Position numbers and translations under genes: made by a program
Notes under the pieces: model-generated
Databases searched by the model: none
Told to the model about the DNA's origin: nothing
Seen by the model: the letters and a program-made list of their open reading frames with translations, nothing else
Part shown: positions 1 through 6,478 of the stretch, one piece after another
Position numbering within the stretch: position 1 is the stretch's first letter
Layout: each line of letters begins with the position of its first letter
Origin: Rhodobacteraceae bacterium UBA6273
GTDB taxonomy: Bacteria; Pseudomonadota; Alphaproteobacteria; Rhodobacterales; Rhodobacteraceae
DNA: 11,686 nt
Assembly: GCA_002440625.1 (NCBI GenBank)
Contig: DJUV01000239.1
Location: 1-11,686, forward strand
Reading direction: 5' to 3'

Positions 1-90
1 TGCAAGACCTGCGACATCAAGGATCCGAGCCAGAACATCAACTGGACGACCCCGCAGGGCGGCGACGGCCCGAACTACCCGAACATGTAA
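1..90 (+). CDS. ETF-ubiquinone oxidoreductase, C-terminal end (partial)
   Basis: Only the last 29 codons and the TAA stop are inside the window, read in frame 1. They encode a tail beginning CKTCDIKDPSQNINW and ending in GPNYPNM. This is the strongly conserved C-terminus of electron-transfer-flavoprotein:ubiquinone oxidoreductase, the membrane-associated flavo/iron-sulfur enzyme that passes electrons from ETF (fatty-acid and amino-acid oxidation) to ubiquinone. The CxxC at the start corresponds to the last two cysteine ligands of the family's [4Fe-4S] cluster. The rest of the gene lies left of the window, so start, length and integrity cannot be judged. The identification rests on a short but highly distinctive motif. 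Confidence 0.88.
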   Translation, partial: CKTCDIKDPSQNINWTTPQGGDGPNYPNM

Positions 91-114
91 CATCTTCGGC
101 AGAATCCCGTTGAG

Positions 115-128
115 GGCGCCTTCGCGCC
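115..128 (+). terminator. Possible terminator hairpin after the ETF-QO gene
   Basis: A perfect 5-bp GC stem (GGCGC / GCGCC) with a CTTC tetraloop lies 25 nt after the ETF-QO stop codon. No T-tract follows, so it is not a classical intrinsic terminator. It could be a 3'-end stabilising hairpin or chance structure in GC-rich DNA. Confidence 0.25.
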
Positions 129-139
129 GCCGCGCCGCA

Positions 140-168
140 TTGCCTTGGTTCTTCCGCCGCACTAGGGT
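140..168 (+). promoter_or_regulatory. Candidate promoter of the TPR gene and ispE
   Basis: A TTGCCT box (140-145) and a TAGGGT box (163-168) are separated by 17 nt and end 21 nt before the GTG start of the TPR gene. The -35 resembles the sigma-70 consensus at its TTG; the -10 is weak. The assignment is by eye and tentative. Confidence 0.35.
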
Positions 169-189
169 CTTGCCGACCCAAGGAAGAAG

Positions 190-1914
190 GTGCCCGACGT
201 GCTGAAGCTGCGACATGTCCCGTTGGTTCTGGCCGCCGGCCTCGCGTTGTGGTCCGCGTCGACTGTCTCTGCGCGCGAAGGCGGGGCCGGTGCCTACCTC
301 GCGGCGCGGCTTGCGGGTGCGCAGTCCGACTATGTCGTCGCGTCAGAGTACTTCGCCCGCGCGCTGGCTGCGGACCCGGAAAACACCACGCTGATGGAGG
401 ATGCCGCGATCTCGGAGGTCGGGCGCGGCGAGATCGGCAATGCCCTGCCCATCGCCCAGGCCTATGACAAGACCGGCGCGAAAAGTCAGGTCGCCGATCT
501 CCTGATCCTGACCGGCCTTGCGCAGAAGGACGATTTCAAGACTGCCATCGCCGAACTCGACGAGGGCCGGTCGGCGGGCGAGCTTGTCGACGGGCTTTAC
601 CGCGCCTGGGCGCTTCTCGGCCTTGGCCAGATGTCCGAGGCGACGGGCGCCTTCGACGAGGTCACCAAGATCAACGGCCTGAAATCCTTCGGCCTTTATC
701 ACAAGGCGCTGGCGCTGGCCTCCGTTGGCGATTTCGAGGGCGCGGATGCGATCTTTTCCGGGCCGGAGGGCGGGCCGCTCAGGTCGACCCGGCGCGGCGT
801 GATGGCCCATGCCCAGATCCTGAGCCAGTTGGAGCGTGACCCCGATGCGGTGAAGCTGATCGACGAGAGCTTCGGTTCGGGAGGCGACCCGGTGATCGCC
901 GCACTCAGGGCTGAGCTTGAGGCCGGCAAGACCGTACCCTTCACCATGGTCGAGGGCGCCAGGGACGGCATTGCCGAGGTCTATTACACCGTTGCCAGCG
1001 CCCTGGGCAGCGAGAATACCGACATCAACACGCTGGCCTATGCCCGGATGGCCGAATACCTCGCCCCCGACGATGCCGATACCGTGCTGCTGGTGGCGAG
1101 CATCCTTGAAGGTCAGGGGCAGCATGCGCTCGCCAGCACCGAGTTCGACAAGATCGGGCGCGACAATCCGGCCTATCTTCAGGCAGAGCTTGGCCGCGCC
1201 GGGGCACTGATCGAATCGGGCCGCGTCGATGCGGCGATTGAGGCCTTGCAGCGCGTCGCCAAGGAAAACCCGGCGCGGGCCGATATCTGGAACATGCTGG
1301 GCGACACCTACCGGCGCGAGGAGCGTTTCGCCGAAGCCGCGGATGCCTATGACAAGGCCATCGCCAATATCGACACCCGAACCGACATCTACTGGGGCCT
1401 CTATTTCGCGCGCGGCATCAGCAACGAGCGACTGAAGAAATGGCCCGAGGCCGAGGCGGATTTTCGAAAGGCGCTGGAGCTTCAGCCCGACCAGCCTTCT
1501 GTGCTGAACTACCTCGGCTATTCCTACATCGAGCGGAAGGAAAAGCTCGATGAGGCGCTGAAGATGATCGAGAAGGCGGTGGCCGAGCGTCCCGATGACG
1601 GCGCCTTCGTCGACAGTCTCGGCTGGGGCCTGTACCGGCTTGGCCGCTATGAAGAGGCGGTGACGCAGATGGAGCGGGCGGTCGAACTGATGCCGGTCGA
1701 TGCCGTTCTGAACGACCATCTCGGCGATGTCTACTGGGCCGTGGGCCGGACGCGCGAGGCGGAGTTCCAGTGGCGTCGGGCGCTGTCCTTTGCCGAGGAT
1801 GGCAATGCCGATGCCGATCCCAACCGCATCCGCCGCAAGCTTGAGGTCGGGCTTGACGCGGTGCTGGCCGAGGAAGGCGCTCCGCCGCTCGCCGTCAGCA
1901 AGAATGGCAATTGA
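190..1914 (+). CDS. Exported tetratricopeptide-repeat (TPR) protein
   Basis: A 574-residue protein built mostly of TPR helices. Residues 1-28 look like a Sec signal peptide: a basic start (KLRH), a hydrophobic core ([12 protein letters not shown]), and a VSA cleavage site before REGG. The first TPR-like unit is near residues 33-75. The clearest tandem units run from about 361 to 534, with typical A-x-x-x-Y/F-x-x-A-L patterns (for example [26 protein letters not shown]). The GTG start at 190 is chosen because AAGGAAG lies just upstream and the signal peptide follows directly. It is probably periplasmic or on the periplasmic face of the inner membrane, mediating protein-protein contacts; its partner is unknown. 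It overlaps ispE by 11 nt, so the two are very likely co-transcribed. No catalytic motif is visible. Confidence 0.9.
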   Translation: MPDVLKLRHVPLVLAAGLALWSASTVSAREGGAGAYLAARLAGAQSDYVVASEYFARALAADPENTTLMEDAAISEVGRGEIGNALPIAQAYDKTGAKSQVADLLILTGLAQKDDFKTAIAELDEGRSAGELVDGLYRAWALLGLGQMSEATGAFDEVTKINGLKSFGLYHKALALASVGDFEGADAIFSGPEGGPLRSTRRGVMAHAQILSQLERDPDAVKLIDESFGSGGDPVIAALRAELEAGKTVPFTMVEGARDGIAEVYYTVASALGSENTDINTLAYARMAEYLAPDDADTVLLVASILEGQGQHALASTEFDKIGRDNPAYLQAELGRAGALIESGRVDAAIEALQRVAKENPARADIWNMLGDTYRREERFAEAADAYDKAIANIDTRTDIYWGLYFARGISNERLKKWPEAEADFRKALELQPDQPSVLNYLGYSYIERKEKLDEALKMIEKAVAERPDDGAFVDSLGWGLYRLGRYEEAVTQMERAVELMPVDAVLNDHLGDVYWAVGRTREAEFQWRRALSFAEDGNADADPNRIRRKLEVGLDAVLAEEGAPPLAVSKNGN

Positions 1915-2746
1915 GGTCATTGCACCGGCCAAGGTGAACCTTGCGCTGCATGTCACCGGGCGGAGGCCCGATGGTTATCATCTTCTCGACAGCCTCGTCG
2001 TCTTTGCCGATTTGGGCGACCGGCTGCGGATAGAGGCGGCGCAGACTCTGTCGCTGGCCGTGACGGGACCTTTCGCGGCGGGCGTACCGACCGATGGCAC
2101 CAACCTTGTCCTGAAGGCGGCGGTGCTGATGGCCGGGAAGGGCGCGCGGATCACGCTCGACAAGCAGTTGCCGCATGGCGGCGGCATCGGCGGCGGTTCC
2201 TCGGACGCGGCGGCCACGCTCAGGGCGCTGTCGCGGCTGTGGGATGCTCCCCTGCCCGGTGCCACCGCCGTCCTTTCGCTCGGCGCCGATGTTCCGGTCT
2301 GCCTGATGGCACCCGCGCCGCAGCGGATGCGCGGGATCGGCGAGGACCTGACGCCGGTGCCAGCGCTGCCTGCGGCGTATCTCGTCCTCGTCAATCCCGG
2401 CGTCCCGGTGCCGACGCGCGAGGTCTTCGCCCGACTGGCGGCGGGCGCGGGGACTGACAATCACGGCCTGTCGCCGCTGACTGAAGCGCCGGATTTCGAC
2501 GCCTTTGCCGACTGGCTTCATGCGCAGCGGAACGATCTTGAAGCGCCGGCCATCGCTACCGCCCCGGTGATCACAAAGGTGCTGGCGGCGGTGCGGAAGA
2601 CCGAAGGCTGCGCGCTCGCCAGGATGTCGGGGTCCGGCAGCACGGTCTTCGGGCTTTTCCGCGATGGGGATGCGGCGGCGAAGGCGGCGGCACGGATTGG
2701 GGCGGAGGCTCCGGGTTGGTGGGCGCGCGCCGCCCGCATCCTCTGA
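1904..2746 (+). CDS. ispE: 4-diphosphocytidyl-2-C-methyl-D-erythritol kinase
   Basis: GHMP-family kinase of 280 residues that phosphorylates the 2-hydroxyl of CDP-ME with ATP in the non-mevalonate (MEP) isoprenoid pathway in the cytosol. Visible hallmarks are the N-terminal [20 protein letters not shown] (catalytic-site Lys10), the Gly/Ser-rich ATP loop [15 protein letters not shown] at 89-103, GADVPVC with Asp129 as the probable catalytic base, and the C-terminal GHMP motif [10 protein letters not shown] at 241-250. The ATG at 1904 is preferred because it puts the APAKVNL motif at the usual distance from the N-terminus; the frame is open further upstream but only inside the TPR gene. It starts 11 nt before the TPR stop codon, which implies translational coupling. 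Length is normal for the family and all expected motifs are present. Confidence 0.96.
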   Translation: MAIEVIAPAKVNLALHVTGRRPDGYHLLDSLVVFADLGDRLRIEAAQTLSLAVTGPFAAGVPTDGTNLVLKAAVLMAGKGARITLDKQLPHGGGIGGGSSDAAATLRALSRLWDAPLPGATAVLSLGADVPVCLMAPAPQRMRGIGEDLTPVPALPAAYLVLVNPGVPVPTREVFARLAAGAGTDNHGLSPLTEAPDFDAFADWLHAQRNDLEAPAIATAPVITKVLAAVRKTEGCALARMSGSGSTVFGLFRDGDAAAKAAARIGAEAPGWWARAARIL

Positions 2747-2798
2747 GGCTTGCCCTTCCCATCGCCCGGCAACAGAATGCCGCGAAAAGGGGACAGAC

Positions 2799-3587
2799 AT
2801 GCATATGCTCGACCTTGGCGATGTGACGCTTCATTGGCGCGAGGATGGCGACCCCGCCGGGCATCCCGTGGTCTTCGCCAATGCGCTGGGCACCGATTTC
2901 CGGCTTTGGGACAAGGTGATCCCGCTTCTGCCGAAGGGCCTTCGCCTGATCCGCTACGACAAGCGCGGCCACGGGCTGTCCTCCTGCCCGGAAGCCCCCT
3001 ATGGCATGGGCGCGCTGATCCGCGATGCCGAACGCTTCCTCGACGCGCTTGGCGTCCGCGACTGCGCCTTTGTCGGCCTCTCCATCGGCGGGCTGATCGC
3101 GCAAGGGCTGGCGGTGAAACGGCTCGACCAGATCCGTGCGCTGGTGCTGTCGAACACCGCCGCCAAGATCGGCACGCCGCAGCTCTGGGCGGACCGGATC
3201 GCGGCGACCCGCGCGGGCGGGATCGAGGTGATCGCCGACGCGACGATGGAGCGCTGGTTCTCCGCACAATTCCGCGCCGGGGCTGAGGTCGCCGCGTGGC
3301 GCAACATGCTGACCCGCCAGCCGGTCCAAGGATACACCGGCTGCGCCCATGCCATCGCCGGGGCGGATTTCATAACGCCGACCTCGGGCCTGACCCTGCC
3401 GACGCTGGCCATCGCGGGCAGCGAGGATGGATCGACCCCGCCCGACATGGTGCGCGAGATGGCCGACCTCATCAAAGGGTCCCGCTTCGAACTGGTCCGG
3501 GGGGCAGGGCACCTGCCGCCGGTGGAAAAGCCTGCCGAATATGCGCAGGCGCTCCGTTCGTTCCTGTCGTCCATCGGCCACGGCTGA
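2799..3587 (+). CDS. pcaD: 3-oxoadipate enol-lactonase-type alpha/beta hydrolase
   Basis: A 262-residue alpha/beta hydrolase closely resembling PcaD, which hydrolyses 3-oxoadipate enol-lactone to 3-oxoadipate in the beta-ketoadipate pathway of aromatic breakdown. Features are the N-terminal NALGTDFRLWD and RYDKRGHGLS segments, the nucleophile elbow GLSIGG with Ser95, the VLSNTAAKIGTPQLW stretch usual in PcaD, a probable acid Asp210 (GSEDGSTPP), and catalytic His238 in GAGHLPPVEKP. The start at 2799 has AAAAGGGGA about 8 nt upstream; a second ATG at 2805 is possible. It begins 52 nt after ispE in the same direction. No other pca genes are in the window, so the substrate is not secured by context, and a related enol-lactone or ester is possible. 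Confidence 0.8.
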   Translation: MHMLDLGDVTLHWREDGDPAGHPVVFANALGTDFRLWDKVIPLLPKGLRLIRYDKRGHGLSSCPEAPYGMGALIRDAERFLDALGVRDCAFVGLSIGGLIAQGLAVKRLDQIRALVLSNTAAKIGTPQLWADRIAATRAGGIEVIADATMERWFSAQFRAGAEVAAWRNMLTRQPVQGYTGCAHAIAGADFITPTSGLTLPTLAIAGSEDGSTPPDMVREMADLIKGSRFELVRGAGHLPPVEKPAEYAQALRSFLSSIGHG

Positions 3588-3593
3588 ACCGCT

Positions 3594-3625
3594 TCTTCGT
3601 TGCCGAAATACCCCCCGCCGGAGGC
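3594..3625 (+). repeat. GAAATAC-type intergenic motif, copy 1
   Basis: Directly downstream of pcaD lies a pyrimidine stretch (CTTCTTCG), then GCCGAAATACC, a run of C, and CCGGAGG. A related arrangement recurs at 11643-11670. From memory, similar pyrimidine / AAATAC / GC-block segments are frequent at gene ends in Rhodobacteraceae genomes, but I cannot verify this here. Function is unknown; it may mark transcript 3' ends. Confidence 0.35.
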
Positions 3626-3669
3626 ATTCCCGAGCCGGAGCCGCAAGGCGCAGGCGAGACAAGGACATT

Positions 3670-3724
3670 GCGCCCGGAACGGGCGCTCCGCGAGATCAAG
3701 GGGCTTGATCTGCAAAAGCGCCCG
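3670..3724 (+). promoter_or_regulatory. Alternative-hairpin element in the leader of the MFS gene
   Basis: Three GC segments can form two mutually exclusive stems. GCGCCCG (3670-3676) pairs perfectly with CGGGCGC (3680-3686) across a 3-nt loop. That same middle segment, extended to 3687, pairs perfectly over 8 bp with AGCGCCCG (3717-3724). The second stem encloses a separate perfect hairpin, GATCAAG-GGG-CTTGATC (3694-3710). The block lies 62 nt before the likely MFS start and has no T-tract on this strand. It may be an attenuator-like RNA, a palindromic intergenic repeat, or both. The pairings are read directly; function is inferred. Confidence 0.45.
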
Positions 3725-3734
3725 CCCGTTGCGC

Positions 3735-3748
3735 TGAAGCCTGCTTCA
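3735..3748 (+). repeat. Inverted repeat TGAAGC-CT-GCTTCA upstream of the MFS gene
   Basis: A perfect 6-bp inverted repeat with a 2-nt centre. It can extend by GCG (3731-3733) and CGC (3749-3751) if C3734 is bulged. Its position 38 nt before the probable MFS start suits a repressor operator or a leader hairpin. No regulator gene for it is identified nearby. Confidence 0.35.
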
Positions 3749-3786
3749 CGCTATCGCCGTCGTTCGTGATCCTCGCCAAAGGTCGA

Positions 3787-5031
3787 ATGGGCCGGTCCCT
3801 GATGCATAGCCGCCTCGCGCTCACCTTCATCCTCGTCACCGTGCTGATCGACCATATCGGCATCGCCATCATCTATCCGATCATGCCTGACCTCATGCGC
3901 GAGCTCACGCATACCGACCTTGCGGCGGCGTCGCTCTGGGGCGGGGTGCTGGCCACTTCCTTCGCGGTGATGCAGTTCCTCTGCGGCCCCCTCGTCGGCA
4001 ACCTTTCGGATCGCTATGGCCGCCGCCCGGTGATGCTGGTGGCGCTTGCGGTCATGGCGCTCGACTACCTCATCATGGCACTGGCGCAGTCGATCTGGCT
4101 TCTGGTGATCGGCCGCATCGTCGCAGGCGCAACGGCGGCGACCTTCGCCACGGCGAGCGCCTATGTCGCCGACATTTCGCCGCCCAACGCCCGGGCGCGG
4201 AACTTCGGCCTGATCTATGCCGCCGCCGGGGTGGGCTTTGTCGCCGGGCCGGTGATCGGCGGGCTCGCCGCCGGGATCGACACCCGCGCGCCCTTCTGGA
4301 TCGCCGCCGCCATCGCGGCGGGCAACGCCGCCTTCGGCTGGTTCGTCCTGCCGGAAAGCCTGCCCGAAGAAAAGCGCCGCGATTTCAGCCTTGCCCGCGC
4401 CAATCCCTTCGGCGCCTTCCGTGCCATCGGTCACATACCGGGACTGAACCGCTTCCTTCTCGTCATGTTCATCTACACGACCTGCCACCAGTCCTATTCC
4501 GCCGTCTGGACCTTCTACGGCGCCGAACGTTTCGGCTGGGACGCGCGCTGGATCGGCCTGTCGCTTGCCGTCTTCGGCCTTTGCATGGCGCTGGCGCAGG
4601 TGGTGGCGGTCGGGCCGTCGACCCGGATCCTGGGCGAAAGGCGCACCGTGCTTCTGGGCTTCTGGCTCGACCTTGTGGCCTTCGGCCTTTACGGCTTAAT
4701 CACCTCGGAATTCATGGCCTTGCTCCTTCTGCCGGTGACAGGGCTTGCCAGCATCGCCGGCCCGGCGCTAAGCGGTCTCATGTCGAACGCCACGCCCGAC
4801 GATCAACAGGGCGAATTGCAGGGCGTCATTGCGGCGGTGGGGGCGGTGGCGATGGGCCTCGCGCCGATGGCGATGACCGGCGTTTTCTGGGCCTTCACCC
4901 GTGAAGGCGCGGCTTTCTACCTGCCGGGCGCGCCGTTCCTTCTGTCGGCGGTTCTTATGGTCCTGTGCATCTTCATGCTGACCATGCGGGGCCGCGCACC
5001 GGCTTCGACGGCGCGCCCGACGCCCAAATGA
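3787..5031 (+). CDS. MFS drug:H+ antiporter, TetA-related
   Basis: A 414-residue integral inner-membrane protein with the pattern of 12 transmembrane helices of the major facilitator superfamily, DHA1/TetA-like branch. Motif A, GNLSDRYGRRPVM, is at 71-83; GRIVAGATAA is at 109-118; and the antiporter motif C region GVGFVAGPVIGG follows near 148-159. The second half carries IGLSLAVFG and DDQQGELQG, both very close to tetracycline exporters. Intramembrane acids matching the TetA proton-coupling aspartates are retained at Asp22, Asp93 and Asp295, but the position of the TetA helix-8 histidine is Met267. The start at 3787 has AAAGG just upstream (short spacing); ATG 3802 or GTG 3766 are alternatives. 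It probably exports a small hydrophobic or amphipathic compound. Tetracycline resistance cannot be assumed. Confidence 0.82.
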   Translation: MGRSLMHSRLALTFILVTVLIDHIGIAIIYPIMPDLMRELTHTDLAAASLWGGVLATSFAVMQFLCGPLVGNLSDRYGRRPVMLVALAVMALDYLIMALAQSIWLLVIGRIVAGATAATFATASAYVADISPPNARARNFGLIYAAAGVGFVAGPVIGGLAAGIDTRAPFWIAAAIAAGNAAFGWFVLPESLPEEKRRDFSLARANPFGAFRAIGHIPGLNRFLLVMFIYTTCHQSYSAVWTFYGAERFGWDARWIGLSLAVFGLCMALAQVVAVGPSTRILGERRTVLLGFWLDLVAFGLYGLITSEFMALLLLPVTGLASIAGPALSGLMSNATPDDQQGELQGVIAAVGAVAMGLAPMAMTGVFWAFTREGAAFYLPGAPFLLSAVLMVLCIFMLTMRGRAPASTARPTPK

Positions 5032-5131
5032 TCCATCTGCGGCACGTGGTGTCGCGCTTTGTCATGCCTTTCGGTGGTTTCCGCTGAAGCTTTCGGCACG
5101 CCAACGCGATGCGGCCTCGGGAGGATGCGCC

Positions 5132-6385
5132 ATGAGACTCAAGGACCTCGAGATCTTTACCGTTGCCCCACCCGCACCCGGCTGGGGCGGGCGCTACTGG
5201 ACCATTGTCAAGCTCACCACCGACGACGGCATATCGGGTTACGGCGAATGCTATGCCTCGACCGTCGGGCCGAAGGCGATGAACGCGGTGATCGAGGATG
5301 TCTTCTCGCGCCACATGGCCGGAACCAGCCCCGAAGAAATCGAACTGATGTTCCGCCGCGCCTATTCGGCAGGCTTCACCCAAAGGCCCGATCCTACGGT
5401 GATGGGCGCCTTTTCGGGGCTTGAGATCGCAGCTTGGGACATTCTCGGCAAGGCGCGGAACCGTCCGGTCTGGGCGATGCTAGGCGGCCGGATCAACGAA
5501 AGGCTGCGGTCCTACACCTACCTCTATCCCCGCCCCGGCGAGGAGAACCCGGAGTTCTGGACCAGCCCGGAGATGGCGGCGGAAGCCGCGCTGCGCTTCG
5601 CCGACATGGGCTTCACGGCGGTGAAGTTCGACCCCGCCGGCCCCTATACGATCCGGGGCGGGCATGATCCGTCGGGGTCCGACATTTCCCGCTCGGTCGC
5701 CTTCTGCAAGGCGATCCGCGAGGCGGTAGGCGACCGGGCCGATCTCCTTTTCGGCACCCATGGCCAGTTCAACATCGCGGGCGCGGTGCGACTGGGCCAG
5801 GCGCTCGAACCCTACGGACCCCTCTGGTACGAAGAGCCGATCCCGCCCGACAACCTTTTGGACTTCGCCGAGGTGCAGAAGGCGGTGCGCATCCCTGTGG
5901 CGACGGGCGAGCGCTTCACCACCAAGGCCGAGTTCGCGACCGTCCTCAGGACCGGCGGCGCGCGCATCCTGCAACCCGCACTTGGCCGCGCCGGTGGCAT
6001 CTGGGAGGCGAAGAAGATCGCCGCCATTGCCGAGGTTTTCACTGCGCAGATGGCGCCGCATCTTTACGCTGGCCCGGTCGAATGGGCGGCGAACGTCCAG
6101 CTTGGCGCCTCGATCCCCAATCTTCTCATGGTCGAGACGATAGAGACCGGCGGCGCCTTCCACCTGAAGCTTATCAAGAACTCGATCCGCTGGGAGGATG
6201 GCTACGTGACCGTCCCCGACGCGCCCGGCCTTGGCATCGAGTTCGATGAGGACCTCGCCCGCGCCCATCCCTACACCGGCGACCGGCTGCATCTGGAAAT
6301 GCAGGAAGCGCCTTGCGACTACCGGCGGCCCAACGCTTTCGAAGGCGGCGCCCCGTCGAGCCTTCCCCACCGGAAAGGGAATTGA
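5132..6385 (+). CDS. Mandelate racemase/muconate lactonizing enzyme family protein (probable sugar-acid dehydratase)
   Basis: A 417-residue enolase-superfamily enzyme: an N-terminal capping domain (about 1-125) and a beta/alpha barrel (about 130-370). These enzymes abstract the proton alpha to a carboxylate with a divalent metal's help and usually act on aldonic or aldaric acids. Visible active-site residues are Lys165 and Asp167 (VKFD), Glu234/Glu235 (WYEEP), Glu260 (ATGERF), Gln281 (LQPALGRAGG) and His310 (APHLY). The first metal-ligand position, normally Asp after the third barrel strand, reads GTHGQ (208-212), with Gly208 where Asp is expected and His210 two residues on. Start: GGGAGGA sits 6 nt before the ATG. 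The neighbouring LacI-family gene supports a sugar-acid role. The precise substrate is unknown; galactonate-dehydratase-like labels would be guesses. Confidence 0.85.
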   Translation: MRLKDLEIFTVAPPAPGWGGRYWTIVKLTTDDGISGYGECYASTVGPKAMNAVIEDVFSRHMAGTSPEEIELMFRRAYSAGFTQRPDPTVMGAFSGLEIAAWDILGKARNRPVWAMLGGRINERLRSYTYLYPRPGEENPEFWTSPEMAAEAALRFADMGFTAVKFDPAGPYTIRGGHDPSGSDISRSVAFCKAIREAVGDRADLLFGTHGQFNIAGAVRLGQALEPYGPLWYEEPIPPDNLLDFAEVQKAVRIPVATGERFTTKAEFATVLRTGGARILQPALGRAGGIWEAKKIAAIAEVFTAQMAPHLYAGPVEWAANVQLGASIPNLLMVETIETGGAFHLKLIKNSIRWEDGYVTVPDAPGLGIEFDEDLARAHPYTGDRLHLEMQEAPCDYRRPNAFEGGAPSSLPHRKGN

Positions 6386-6391
6386 GCCGAC

Positions 6392-6405
6392 CGCAAGCGC
6401 TTGCG
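6392..6405. promoter_or_regulatory. LacI-family operator palindrome
   Basis: CGCAAGCGCTTGCG is a perfect 14-bp palindrome with the central CG step typical of LacI-family operators. It lies 6 bp after the enolase-superfamily gene and 73 bp before the LacI-type gene, just upstream of the latter's candidate promoter. Autoregulation by the adjacent repressor is the simplest reading. A looser GCAA-N6-TTGC arrangement at 6453-6466 may be a second half-spaced site but is weak. Confidence 0.65.
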
Positions 6406-6417
6406 AAACTTTCGTGC

Positions 6418-6445
6418 TTGGACAAGGCCCGGCTTTGGGTCTAAG
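6418..6445 (+). promoter_or_regulatory. Candidate promoter of the LacI-family gene
   Basis: A TTGGAC box (6418-6423) and a TCTAAG box (6440-6445) are separated by 16 nt and end 33 nt before the GTG start. The operator palindrome ends 12 bp upstream of the -35 box. Matches are moderate and the call is by eye. Confidence 0.4.
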
Positions 6446-6478
6446 CACGGGGGCAAGCCCATTTGCGGAGACAGCAGA

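Noticed and set aside
343..1956. 537-residue minus-strand open frame opposite the TPR gene
   Set aside because: It lies wholly antisense to a clear TPR protein and shows no recognisable domain; long antisense frames are expected at this GC content.
5032..5131. LacI operator or promoter upstream of the enolase-superfamily gene
   Set aside because: AAGCTT and a TTGTCA box are present, but no palindrome with central CG and no acceptable -10 box at proper spacing were found.
6453..6466. Second LacI operator GCAA-N6-TTGC
   Set aside because: The spacing differs by 2 bp from the perfect site and the centre is not symmetric, so it is mentioned only as a weak possibility.
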